From assembly GCF_021729035.1 (NCBI RefSeq), contig NZ_JAJSAP010000002.1, positions 248,001 to 312,000 of the forward strand: a DNA stretch of 64,000 bases, given 5' to 3'. The position numbers were made by a program, and so were the translations under genes. The notes under the pieces were generated by a model. That model did no database searches. It was not told the DNA's origin and saw only the letters and a program-made list of their open reading frames with translations. This document shows, piece after piece, positions 1 through 9,026 of this stretch (position 1 is the first letter of the stretch; each line of letters opens with the position of its first letter). This DNA comes from Microbulbifer sediminum. GTDB lineage: Bacteria; Pseudomonadota; Gammaproteobacteria; Pseudomonadales; Cellvibrionaceae.

Positions 1-174
<174 letters not shown>

Positions 175-187
175 CAGGAGACCACAA

Positions 188-937
188 GTGGAGCTCAGCT
201 GGTCGACCTTCCTGCTGGAGATCGTCAATTTCCTTGTACTGGTATGGCTGCTCAAGCGCTTTTTTTACAAACCGCTCCAGGCAGTCATCTCGCGTCGCCA
301 GAAAGGGATCGAGTCCCGGTTAGCAGAGGCAGGGAAAGCCCAGGCTGAGGCACGGGACTTAAAGCAGCAGTACGAGCAACGCCTGGAGAACTGGAAAGAG
401 GAAGCCCGGCAGGCAAGGGATAAATTGCAGAGGGACATACACGCCGAGCGGCAAAAACTACAAAAGGAGCTGGAGGACTCACTGCAAAAGCAGCGCGAGC
501 AGGCCGAAATTGTCCAACAGCGCCAGCAGCACGAACTGAGACGACAGATGGAGCAGCAGGCCATGGAGCAGGGCAGCCAGTTCGCGGCAAAATTACTGCA
601 GCAGGGCGCGGGCCCGGAACTGCAACAGCGCCTGCTGGACCTGTTACTGGGATCCCTTGAGGAGTTGACCGAGGCCCAGCGACGGCCATTGCGGGAGCAG
701 ATGCAGGAAACCGCTGCAGTAGTGGAAATTGTCAGTGCGTTCCCCCTGGAGGGGCCTCAGCGCCAGGATCTGGAGGAAGCATTACGTGATGTGCTGCAGC
801 AGGATTATCCGTACCATTATATCGAGGACCCGAAACTGCTCTCGGGCCTCCGTATCACGGTCGGTCCCTGGCAGTTGGGTGCAAGTGTACGTGATGAACT
901 ACACGCCTTTGTGAAGTTGGCGCAGGCGGCCCAGTGA
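188..937 (+). CDS. atpF: N-type F-ATPase subunit b (AtpF), long form with delta-like C-terminus
   Basis: Peripheral stalk subunit of a second, N-type F-ATPase. It has 249 residues against about 156 for a usual b subunit. Residues about 7-25 form the single membrane anchor, and about 30-125 are a charged, Gln/Glu-rich coiled coil. Residues about 175-249 resemble the C-terminal part of the delta/OSCP subunit: [10 protein letters not shown], then a [13 protein letters not shown] stretch, then a conserved VRDEL. No separate delta gene is seen, so this tail probably supplies its function. The GTG start has AGGAG at 176-180. The stop overlaps the GTG start of atpA, which suggests translational coupling. 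Confidence 0.85.
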   Translation: MELSWSTFLLEIVNFLVLVWLLKRFFYKPLQAVISRRQKGIESRLAEAGKAQAEARDLKQQYEQRLENWKEEARQARDKLQRDIHAERQKLQKELEDSLQKQREQAEIVQQRQQHELRRQMEQQAMEQGSQFAAKLLQQGAGPELQQRLLDLLLGSLEELTEAQRRPLREQMQETAAVVEIVSAFPLEGPQRQDLEEALRDVLQQDYPYHYIEDPKLLSGLRITVGPWQLGASVRDELHAFVKLAQAAQ

Positions 938-2409
938 GCACCGAAGCACTGCTGCGTCGACAACGCTGGCTCGAGGATTACCGGCCGTGCCTGCGAATCC
1001 AGGAACGGGGGTGGGTCGTCTCGGTGGGTGATGGTATTGCCTGGGTTGCGGGATTGCCCACTGCAGCCATGGACGACCTGCTTGAATTTGCCGACGGGAG
1101 CCGCGGACTGGTCTTCGATCTGGCCGGCAGCCTGTTGGGCACAATACTGCTTACCTGGACCGGACAGCTTACCGCCGGCACATCCGCGCGACTGTACCCC
1201 AGGCCGCTGGGGATAGCTGTAGGAGATGCACTGTTGGGGCGGGTTCTCGATCCCCTTGGCAACCCGCTGGATGGCGCCACTGAACCGGACTGTCCGGGCT
1301 GGATGCCCATGGAAACGGCCTCACCACCAATTACCCAACGGGATTTTGTACACCGGCCCCTGTATACAGGTAACAAGATCCTCGACACATTGATACCCAT
1401 CGGTTGCGGCCAGCGACAATTGCTTATTGGCGACGAGGGGCTTGGACGCAGTGCCCTTGCGCTGGACACGGTGATCAGCCAGCGCAACTCCAGTGTTGTA
1501 TGTGTTTACGTTCTGATCGGGCAGAAACGCTCCGCTGTGGTCAATACCATCCGCCTGTTACGGGAATACGGCGCCATGGAGTACACCACTGTCGTGGTGG
1601 CCGAGGCCAGCGCACTGCCCGGACTCCAACACCTGGCGCCCTTCGCGGGCTGCAGCCTTGCCGAGTACTGGATGCGGCGGGGACGGCACACACTGGTCGT
1701 TTATGACGACCTTTCCACCCACGCCAAGACCTACCGCGAATTGTCACTGCTGCTGCGGCGCCCACCGGGGCGAGAGGCGTATCCCGGCGACATTTTTTCC
1801 GTACATGCACGCCTGCTGGAGCGGGCTACCTGTCTCAGCGCCGCGGAGGGAGGTGGCAGCATGACAGCACTTCCCATAGTGGAAACCAAGCAGGGTGAGA
1901 TAGCGGCCTATATCCCCACCAACCTGATCTCCATCACCGACGGACAGGTGTACCTGAACCGCGAACTCTTTAGTGCGGGCTTTCGCCCGGCGATCGACAT
2001 CGCGATGTCAGTATCCCGCATCGGCGGCCGGGCCCAGCACCCGGCAATCAAGCGCGAGAGCGGACGTATGAAGCTCGACTACCTGCAGTTCCTGGAGCTG
2101 GAAATGTTTACCCGTTTCGGTGCCCGGCTCGAGACGGGCATGGCAAGAGCCATTCAGCGGGGAAGGATATTGAGGGAAGTCCTCAAGCAAGAGCGCCTTG
2201 CTCCACTACCCATCGAGTACCAGCTGGCGTGGATGGTCGCCTTCAACGACGGTCTCCTCGACAGCCTGGACCCATCCCGTGTACAGGGGCTACTCGCCAG
2301 ACTGGAAAAGAGGCTTCAGCGTGGCGTACCACAACTGGATGATCCTCGCAGGGAATGGGAGACCCTGGCCAGGGAAGTATTTGTCAGTATGGAGGAAAAA
2401 ACAGAATGA
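934..2409 (+). CDS. atpA: N-type F-ATPase subunit alpha (AtpA)
   Basis: Non-catalytic nucleotide-binding subunit of the F1 head, 491 residues. The beta-barrel N-terminal domain (about 20-90), nucleotide-binding domain and helical C-terminal domain are present. The arginine finger region reads [10 protein letters not shown], as expected. The P-loop, however, reads GDEGLGRS, with Arg172 (codon CGC at 1447-1449) where the family normally has Lys (GDRQTGKT). The non-catalytic site may therefore bind nucleotide differently. The GTG start overlaps atpF by four bases, and the stop overlaps the atpG start. An ordinary housekeeping alpha subunit is unlikely because delta and the usual gene order are missing. 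Confidence 0.9.
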   Translation: MSTEALLRRQRWLEDYRPCLRIQERGWVVSVGDGIAWVAGLPTAAMDDLLEFADGSRGLVFDLAGSLLGTILLTWTGQLTAGTSARLYPRPLGIAVGDALLGRVLDPLGNPLDGATEPDCPGWMPMETASPPITQRDFVHRPLYTGNKILDTLIPIGCGQRQLLIGDEGLGRSALALDTVISQRNSSVVCVYVLIGQKRSAVVNTIRLLREYGAMEYTTVVVAEASALPGLQHLAPFAGCSLAEYWMRRGRHTLVVYDDLSTHAKTYRELSLLLRRPPGREAYPGDIFSVHARLLERATCLSAAEGGGSMTALPIVETKQGEIAAYIPTNLISITDGQVYLNRELFSAGFRPAIDIAMSVSRIGGRAQHPAIKRESGRMKLDYLQFLELEMFTRFGARLETGMARAIQRGRILREVLKQERLAPLPIEYQLAWMVAFNDGLLDSLDPSRVQGLLARLEKRLQRGVPQLDDPRREWETLAREVFVSMEEKTE

Positions 2410-3293
2410 GCCGCCAGCGGGAACTGCAGCGCCATCAGCGACAACTGGGGGAGACCCGGGAAATTGTCAGTGCAATGAAGGCGATGGCGTTTATGGAAGT
2501 GCACCGGCTGGAAAAGACACTCCTTAACCAACGGCGCACGGTTGAGGCCATGCGTGGGGCCGCGGTGGATCTGGTCACTTTTTTCCCGGAGTCACTCCCG
2601 CCACCGCCACTGGAGTTCCGCCGCGTATACCTCCTGGTGGGTTCAGAACGGGGTTTTTGTGGCAACTTCAACGAGAACCTCATTGCACACCTGGAACAAT
2701 CCCTGGAGAAAGGGGCCAGGGATGAAGGCAGGGCAAGTGGCGGCATTATTGGCCTGGGGCGGCGATTGTGCAGCAAACTGGAAGGACACCCACAGCTACT
2801 GGCCGCCCTGGACGGCGCCGGCCTGATGGATGAAGTTGAAGGCCCCCTGCGCCAGCTGGTGGAAAAGCTTGCTGACCTGCAGGCCGAGACCGTGACCACA
2901 TTGACAGTGTTCTACCACGACCCGGAACACAGGACGGTGGTGGAGAGGGAACTGCTGCCACCGTTTGAGTCCCTGCGTAATGGCGCTAGAGGATTTGTTC
3001 ACCCACCTTACCTCAACATTCCCCCGGCAGTTCTTATGCATGAACTGGAGGAGCAGTATCTGTTCGAGGCTCTGCACGAAATTGTCTACCTATCCCTGAT
3101 GGCGGAGAACCAGCAGCGTATGCAGCACCTCGAAGGAGCCGGGCGATACCTGAGTGAAAGACTCGACGTACTTCGGCGTAGAACCCGGCAACTGCGCCAG
3201 GAGGAGATCACCGAGGAAATCGAGGTGATACTCTTGAACGCGGACAGCGCCAGCCTGCCGTCGCAACCGACACGCAGTGATCAAGTTCCCTGA
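2406..3293 (+). CDS. atpG: N-type F-ATPase subunit gamma (AtpG)
   Basis: Central rotor stalk of the N-type ATPase, 295 residues, close to the family's usual length. The N-terminal coiled-coil helix carries the conserved [14 protein letters not shown] region, and the middle Rossmann-like domain contains [12 protein letters not shown]. The C-terminal helix (about 225-280) completes the coiled coil. The chosen ATG at 2406 lies in an ATGA overlap with the end of atpA, and an in-frame start 51 bases upstream would lie inside atpA. The reading continues about 15 residues beyond the coiled coil with a low-complexity tail. It is the last F-ATPase gene of the operon. Confidence 0.88.
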   Translation: MSRQRELQRHQRQLGETREIVSAMKAMAFMEVHRLEKTLLNQRRTVEAMRGAAVDLVTFFPESLPPPPLEFRRVYLLVGSERGFCGNFNENLIAHLEQSLEKGARDEGRASGGIIGLGRRLCSKLEGHPQLLAALDGAGLMDEVEGPLRQLVEKLADLQAETVTTLTVFYHDPEHRTVVERELLPPFESLRNGARGFVHPPYLNIPPAVLMHELEEQYLFEALHEIVYLSLMAENQQRMQHLEGAGRYLSERLDVLRRRTRQLRQEEITEEIEVILLNADSASLPSQPTRSDQVP

Positions 3294-3435
3294 TTCTGTT
3301 CACTGGCAAAACTGTGCCCGGATGAAAAGGAACCAGGCTGTGATCCCACGACTTTGCCTGCATACTGAACGAATGTTGCCACGAGGGGCTGCTAATGTTG
3401 GGTAATCCAGAGCTTGCCCGGTTTTTCTTGTCGAG

Positions 3436-6105
3436 ATGACTGACAGCGAAACTGACCGCCAGTGGTACTCCATGCACACCGTTGAGGTGGCCGAGCAGTT
3501 TGACTGCGCCGTGGGCGAGGGCCTCCCCTCAGTTGAGGCTGACAGACGCCTTGCCATCAGTGGCCCCAATGCCTTACCGCTGCCACGCCTGCCCGGGTTC
3601 CCACGATTGTTCCTGCGACAGTTTGCCAGCCCGCTGATCTATGTTTTGCTGGCGGCGATGCTGGTCTCGGTCAGTGTGGGCAAGCTCGCAGACGCCACTT
3701 TCATCGGACTGATATTGCTGCTCAACGCCCTGATCGGAGCCCTGCAGGAGCATCACGCCCATCGTAGCGCCCAGGCGTTGCGGAAGCTTATGGTCAACCG
3801 GATCCAGGTGGTTCGGGATGGAGCGGCCATGGAACTCGATGGCGAACTGCTGGTGCCGGGGGACATTGTCCTGCTGGCCTCCGGAGATCGCGTGCCGGCG
3901 GATGTGCGACTGGTGGAATCAAATGGGCTGGAAGTGGACGAGTCGGTCCTGACCGGGGAATCGCTGCCAGTTGAAAAGAACAGCAGCGCCATGTGCGAGC
4001 CTGGAACGCCGTTAGCTGAGCGGCGTAACCTGTGTTTTGCAGGCAGCCTGGTTGCTTCGGGCCGCGGCCGCGGACTGGTGGTCGCCACGGGTCTGCAGAC
4101 GGAAATGGGCAAGCTCAGCCTGAGCCTGGAATCGGCAGGGGAGGTCAAGCCCCCGTTGTTCCAGCGTATCGAGCGTTTCAGCAAACGGCTTACGGTCGTC
4201 CTTCTCTTCAGCGTGGCACTACTGGCGTCGATCGAACTGGTACGCGACACACCGCCGCTGCTGATTTTTATGACTGCTGTGGCGCTCGCAGTATCGGCCA
4301 TTCCGGAAGGGCTACCGATGGCGCTGACCGTGGTGCTTTCCATTGGGACCCGGCGTATGGTCAGGCGGCATGTCATCGTCCGCAAGCTGGTGGCAGTGGA
4401 GAGCCTGGGCTCCTGCACCGTCATCGCCGCGGACAAAACCGGCACGCTGACCCAAAACCAGCTGACCGCTAGCCAGGTGGCCTTTATCGATGGGGGCGAC
4501 GTCCGCGTTGATAGCTTACAGCACCGCGACGAGCGTATGACCCGACTATGTCGTGTCGCCGCCTTGTGTAATGAGGCTGTAGTGCAGAAATCCGCAGGTG
4601 GTCAGTGGCAGGCTAACGGCGATGCGGTGGATCAGGCGCTGCTGGTCATGGCGCATGAATGCGGCGCGGACCGGGCTGTTCTGCTCAAGCAGTATCCGCT
4701 GCTGTCACAGATACATTACGAACCCGCCCTTGGTTATGCGGCGACCCTGCATGAGCACGAGAACGGCCAACTGATATGCGTGAAGGGGGCCCTGGAGAAG
4801 TTGCTGCCCATGTGCGACCGGATGGCGACTGCGCAGGGCGATACAGCCGCGGATGCCGAGCGCGCCCACGACGCTATGGAACGGCTGGCGGGAAGCGGGG
4901 CACGAGTATTGGCACTTGCCGACGGTTACTGGCAAAGCGGCGACGTCATGGCCCCGGAACAACTGCGGAACCTCTGCCTGCTAGGCCTGGTGGGAATGGT
5001 GGATCCGCCTCGTCCAGAGGCCGCGCGGGCGATAGCGGATTGCCGGAAGGCCGGTATCCGCGTATGTATGGTTACCGGTGACCACCCGCATACTGCGCTC
5101 AGTATTGCCCGGGAGCTGGGACTGGCGGACGATGGCGATGCTGCCGTAAGCGGTATGGAACTGGCGGAAGCTGAGTTCCGCGGCAATTCCGCAATCGATG
5201 AAGTCACAGCCGGCGCACGTGTTTATGCAAGGGTGTCACCGGAACAAAAACTGACCATTGTCCAATCCCTGCAGCGCCAGGGAGAGTTTGTCGCAGTGAC
5301 CGGTGACGGGGTGAATGATGCCCCCGCGCTGCACAGTGCCCATGTTGGCGTGGCAATGGGGCAGCGCGGAACCGAAGTCGCAAAGGAATCCGCCGACCTC
5401 CTGCTCACTGACGACAATTTCGCCTCCGTAGTGGCCGGCGTAGAGGAAGGACGCATCGCTTACCGGAATATCCGTAAGGTGGTGTTTTTCCTGATCTCCA
5501 CCGGCGCGGCTGAAATTGTGCTGTTTGTATTGAGTACCGCTTTCGGGATGCCATTGCCACTGACACCGGTACAGCTGTTGTGGCTTAACCTCGTCACCAA
5601 CAGTGTGCAGAGCGTGGGCCTGGCATTGGAGCCAGGGGAGGGAGACGAGATGCGGCGGCCCCCGCGACCGCCCGGGGAGTCGCTGTTCGATCGGGTGATG
5701 CTGGGTCGTGTCATTACCTCCGGCCTCGTAATGGGCGGAGTGGCCTTCGGTTGCTTTTACTGGCTCATGCTGGAAGGCTGGCAGGTTGAGCAGGCGCGCA
5801 ACAGCGTTCTGTTGCTGATGGTGCTGTTCGAAAATGTACAGGTGTTCAACAGTCGCTCGGAAGCCCGCTCGATTTTCCACCAGCCATTCTTTTCCAACCC
5901 GGTGTTGTTACTGGGTACGCTGGCAGCACAGGGACTGCATATCCTGTCGATGTATTCACCGTTGATGCAGGGGGTGCTGGGTGTTTCACCGGTAAGCCTG
6001 GTTCACTGGACTGGCCTGTTGTCGCTGGCGATGTTGCAGTTACTGGCCATGGAGCTGCTGCTACGGGTCCAAACCTGGCGCAGGGATCAAGCAGTTTCCG
6101 GATAA
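3436..6105 (+). CDS. P2-type cation-transporting ATPase
   Basis: Membrane cation pump of the PacL/SERCA-like P2 family, 889 residues. Residues 1-60 form the cation-ATPase N-terminal domain (GPNALP). The TGES actuator loop is LTGES. The phosphorylated aspartate is Asp333 in DKTGTLT, and the hinge is VTGDGVNDAP. TM4 has VSAIPEGLP. TM5 and TM6 keep the Glu of SERCA 771, the Asn of 796 and the Thr of 799, but have Gly where SERCA has Asn768 and Asn where it has Asp800 (LNLVTNSVQ). The transported ion therefore need not be calcium; I cannot name it. It follows the N-ATPase genes by 142 bases on the same strand, so a shared role in cation homeostasis is plausible. The Shine-Dalgarno site is weak. 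Confidence 0.85.
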   Translation: MTDSETDRQWYSMHTVEVAEQFDCAVGEGLPSVEADRRLAISGPNALPLPRLPGFPRLFLRQFASPLIYVLLAAMLVSVSVGKLADATFIGLILLLNALIGALQEHHAHRSAQALRKLMVNRIQVVRDGAAMELDGELLVPGDIVLLASGDRVPADVRLVESNGLEVDESVLTGESLPVEKNSSAMCEPGTPLAERRNLCFAGSLVASGRGRGLVVATGLQTEMGKLSLSLESAGEVKPPLFQRIERFSKRLTVVLLFSVALLASIELVRDTPPLLIFMTAVALAVSAIPEGLPMALTVVLSIGTRRMVRRHVIVRKLVAVESLGSCTVIAADKTGTLTQNQLTASQVAFIDGGDVRVDSLQHRDERMTRLCRVAALCNEAVVQKSAGGQWQANGDAVDQALLVMAHECGADRAVLLKQYPLLSQIHYEPALGYAATLHEHENGQLICVKGALEKLLPMCDRMATAQGDTAADAERAHDAMERLAGSGARVLALADGYWQSGDVMAPEQLRNLCLLGLVGMVDPPRPEAARAIADCRKAGIRVCMVTGDHPHTALSIARELGLADDGDAAVSGMELAEAEFRGNSAIDEVTAGARVYARVSPEQKLTIVQSLQRQGEFVAVTGDGVNDAPALHSAHVGVAMGQRGTEVAKESADLLLTDDNFASVVAGVEEGRIAYRNIRKVVFFLISTGAAEIVLFVLSTAFGMPLPLTPVQLLWLNLVTNSVQSVGLALEPGEGDEMRRPPRPPGESLFDRVMLGRVITSGLVMGGVAFGCFYWLMLEGWQVEQARNSVLLLMVLFENVQVFNSRSEARSIFHQPFFSNPVLLLGTLAAQGLHILSMYSPLMQGVLGVSPVSLVHWTGLLSLAMLQLLAMELLLRVQTWRRDQAVSG

Positions 6106-6131
6106 GATGGTCAATCGCCGGGAGGCGCTTA

Positions 6132-8414
6132 TCAACGAATCGACTCGCTCAGCGTAAAATAAAGCTCTTCCTCTTCAGAGAAGTGTAGTCGGACGATCGC
6201 CAATAAACTGAAGAGGGTCAGTCCGAGAGCGTGAAGCTGGGCCTCGTCCGGGGCATCATCCTCCAGCGATTCAACGCACTGTCGAAAATTGCGGGCGAGA
6301 CGGAAGATTTCCCGGTGAGTATGGCTGAGGGAACCCATTGGGTCGAAGCCACGAACCAACCTGGCCAGCATCGGATAGAGTTCTTCCTCGTCTTCACGCT
6401 CATGAGGTAGGAGTTTCTGGCCAATTTCGTCGGAGAGTAACTGCAATTGAGAGCGGATATCCGCGGGATCGATGCGCGCAAGCTCCCTAGCGGTGGCCTC
6501 GATATGGTCCAGCACTGGCTGCAGTTCCCGGTGCTCCAGACGCAGGCGATCTGCCAGTTCCACCGGAAGCTGTGCCGATGACGGGAATCCGGGTATGGGG
6601 CGAAGCGCTCGAAGCGCGTTGAGAATGACCGCCACGTCAATGCCTTCCTGCAGCAACGCACCTGCCACCGGTGACAGGTGCCCCAGAGCAGCGAACAACA
6701 TGGCTATTGCGGATAAACCCATACCAACAGAAACACTCTGCAGGCCGATGCGTCGGCCACGTTGAGCGATATGGAGTCCTTCGGGCAGTCGATCGAGCCG
6801 GTCTACCAGTAACACCACATCGGCGGCTTCGGCCGAGGCACCCGCACCGCGCGCACCCATGGCAATACCAACGTCCGCCGCTGCCAGTGCTGGCGCATCG
6901 TTGACGCCATCACCGACCATCGCGGTAGTTGCTTGTCCGCATTCGGCACGTACTATTTTCAGCTTCTCCGCTGGGGAGCACTCGGCCAGGACCGAATCGA
7001 AGCCGAGAGCGGCTGCGATAGTCTCCGAGACGTCGCGACGGTCACCACTCAACATCACCGTGCGGTCTATGCCTGCCCGATGTAGCTCTCGCAGTGCGCG
7101 AGGTGTTTCCAGACGCACCTGGTCAGCCAGTAACAACGCGCCGGCGAGCTGCCCATCGACCCCTACAAATGCCGCCGATATACCGCGACCGGCTATCTGG
7201 CGCAGTTGCTCTCGTGCCCATGGGTTTTCTACCCCAGGGCCCAGAACCAGCGGTAGCCCGCCCACGGTCACGCTGTGTCCCGAAACTTTTCCCCGGAGGC
7301 CTGCACCGGCCTCTTCGATTACGTCCTGCGGGATTACCAGCTCCAGGCCGCGCTGGCGAGCTTCCATGACCAGTGACTGTGCCGTGACATGCTGGGAAAC
7401 CTGGTCCAGGGACGCGGCGAGGCGTAATACCTCATCCGGAGCAAAGCCGGGGTGGGTTTCCACCGCAACCAATTGTGAGCGGCCAGTGGTGAGCGTTCCC
7501 GTCTTGTCGAACAATACAGTTTTTATCCCTGCGAGCTGCTCTAGGGCCGTACCGTTCTTGATTAGGATCCCTTGCCGCGCTGCACGGGATATCGCCGAAA
7601 TGATGGCTACCGGTGCAGCCAGTATCAGCGGGCAGGGAGTAGCAACAACAAGCACCGCAAAGGCTCGCACAACATCGCCGGTAACAAGCCAGGATAGTCC
7701 TGCAACAGCGATTGCCGTTGGGACGAAATAGAGTGCGTAACGGTTGGCCATGCGGACAAAAGGCGCTTTGCCCGCCTGAGCCTCCTGCACCATACGTACT
7801 ATCCCCGCATAAGCACTCTCCGCCTGGGACTTCAGGGCTCTGATTTCCAGCGGACTGCTGGCATTGACAACTCCGCTCAGCAGCTGGTCTCCCCGGCTGA
7901 TCTGGCGCGGTCGGGATTCCCCTGTCAGTGCTGATTCATCCACCGAGGCAGATTCTGACAGTAACAGCCCGTCAACAGGCACAACCTCGCCCGGCTTCAC
8001 CAGGAGGCGATCCCCCTGGCGGACCTCATCCGCCGGCACCTGCTCCAGCCCGGACTCTTCAATACGATGTGCCACCCTGGGGTTACGATTGAGCAGTACG
8101 TTGAGTTCACGGTGCGCCCGGCCCCGGGCAAACTCCTCGAGGGCACGCCCGCTGGCGAACATCAACGCAATCACCGCACCGGCAAGGAACTGCCCGAGTA
8201 CAAGAGCGGCAGCCATGGTCAGCAGGGCCAGGAGGTCCACGCCCGGTCTGCGCTGCAGCAAACCATGCAGGGTCTCGACCGTAGCCACCGCGAGCATTAC
8301 CCCCACCGCCACGGTCCATGGCAGTGCGGGGGAAGTGCCCAGTAGCAGGGCCACGCCACCGGCGGCCAGCAGTATAGCCATCAGGACAGCGAGGGCAGTG
8401 TGAAACCTGCTCAT
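6132..8414 (-). CDS. P1B-5-type metal ATPase with C-terminal hemerythrin-like domain
   Basis: Heavy-metal P-type ATPase, 760 residues, with no N-terminal heavy-metal-associated domain. The TM4 signature is TPC (Thr259-Pro-Cys261) instead of CPC, SPC or CPH. The phosphorylated aspartate is Asp303 in DKTGT, and the hinge is VGDGVNDAPAL. A final membrane helix contains LLQEGIDVA. From about residue 615 to the end comes a hemerythrin-like four-helix domain with LEHRELQPVLDH, HEREDEEELYP, a SHTHREIFRL helix and HFSEEEELY. TPC plus a C-terminal hemerythrin domain is the hallmark of the P1B-5 subgroup, characterised members of which (Nia of Sinorhizobium) are linked to nickel and iron. The domain may sense iron or oxygen. 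It lies downstream of an iron permease family gene, and a NiFe hydrogenase operon follows 14 kb away. Confidence 0.88.
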   Translation of the reverse strand: MSRFHTALAVLMAILLAAGGVALLLGTSPALPWTVAVGVMLAVATVETLHGLLQRRPGVDLLALLTMAAALVLGQFLAGAVIALMFASGRALEEFARGRAHRELNVLLNRNPRVAHRIEESGLEQVPADEVRQGDRLLVKPGEVVPVDGLLLSESASVDESALTGESRPRQISRGDQLLSGVVNASSPLEIRALKSQAESAYAGIVRMVQEAQAGKAPFVRMANRYALYFVPTAIAVAGLSWLVTGDVVRAFAVLVVATPCPLILAAPVAIISAISRAARQGILIKNGTALEQLAGIKTVLFDKTGTLTTGRSQLVAVETHPGFAPDEVLRLAASLDQVSQHVTAQSLVMEARQRGLELVIPQDVIEEAGAGLRGKVSGHSVTVGGLPLVLGPGVENPWAREQLRQIAGRGISAAFVGVDGQLAGALLLADQVRLETPRALRELHRAGIDRTVMLSGDRRDVSETIAAALGFDSVLAECSPAEKLKIVRAECGQATTAMVGDGVNDAPALAAADVGIAMGARGAGASAEAADVVLLVDRLDRLPEGLHIAQRGRRIGLQSVSVGMGLSAIAMLFAALGHLSPVAGALLQEGIDVAVILNALRALRPIPGFPSSAQLPVELADRLRLEHRELQPVLDHIEATARELARIDPADIRSQLQLLSDEIGQKLLPHEREDEEELYPMLARLVRGFDPMGSLSHTHREIFRLARNFRQCVESLEDDAPDEAQLHALGLTLFSLLAIVRLHFSEEEELYFTLSESIR

Positions 8415-8527
8415 GGCGAAATCACCCGGGAAGGTAACGGACTGGAAACCGGGAATGCCAGAATTTGGATTCCACGCTCAAATTACCGTATTGCCTGGGA
8501 GTGGCTCTCATGATGCCCGCAACCCGG

Positions 8528-8938
8528 TCAAGGTTCCGGTGTGCCGGTGTCCTGCTCTCCACGCGCAAGCTCTTCCCTGGCAACGGAAGCAAGTCGCTCA
8601 TAGCGACGCAAGAAATCCTGTAGAATGTTCTCATCAAGCTCCTCGAGGTCTAATAGAGCGTTATGCGCCCCATGGGTGGCACGGATAAGCTCATCCAGCT
8701 TGATTTGAATGGCTTCTGTATCGCGGTTTTGTGTGTTCTGGATCAGGAACACCATCAGGAAAGTGACCGTGGTGGTAACCGTATTGATAATGAGCTGCCA
8801 GGTATTACTGAAGCCAAAAAATGGGCCGCTGATGCCCCAGACCACGATAATCCCCAGGGCAAATACGAAAACCCTGGGCCGCCCGCAAAAGCGCGCAGCG
8901 GATTTCGCCACTCGCGAGTACCAGGTAATTGCAGTCAT
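8528..8938 (-). CDS. Low-affinity iron permease family protein
   Basis: Small membrane protein of 136 residues resembling the low-affinity iron permease family (PF04120). It has a basic N-terminus, two membrane helices (about 24-42 and 46-66) separated by a short FFGFSNTW loop, then the conserved QNTQNRDTEAIQIKLDELIRA stretch (given here only as a landmark). A cytoplasmic acidic helix and a Pro-rich tail follow. The iron transport role is a family label that is poorly tested in bacteria. It reads in the same direction as the P1B-5 ATPase, 113 bases upstream of it, and lies 88 bases downstream of ppsA. Confidence 0.75.
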   Translation of the reverse strand: MTAITWYSRVAKSAARFCGRPRVFVFALGIIVVWGISGPFFGFSNTWQLIINTVTTTVTFLMVFLIQNTQNRDTEAIQIKLDELIRATHGAHNALLDLEELDENILQDFLRRYERLASVAREELARGEQDTGTPEP

Positions 8939-9026
8939 GGTCTTACCTCACTGTAAAAAACGCCTGGCTCGGATAAAAGCGGAAGAGTCGCTCCCGATCT
9001 CAAAGTGCATCTCCGAGGCCAGCGGG

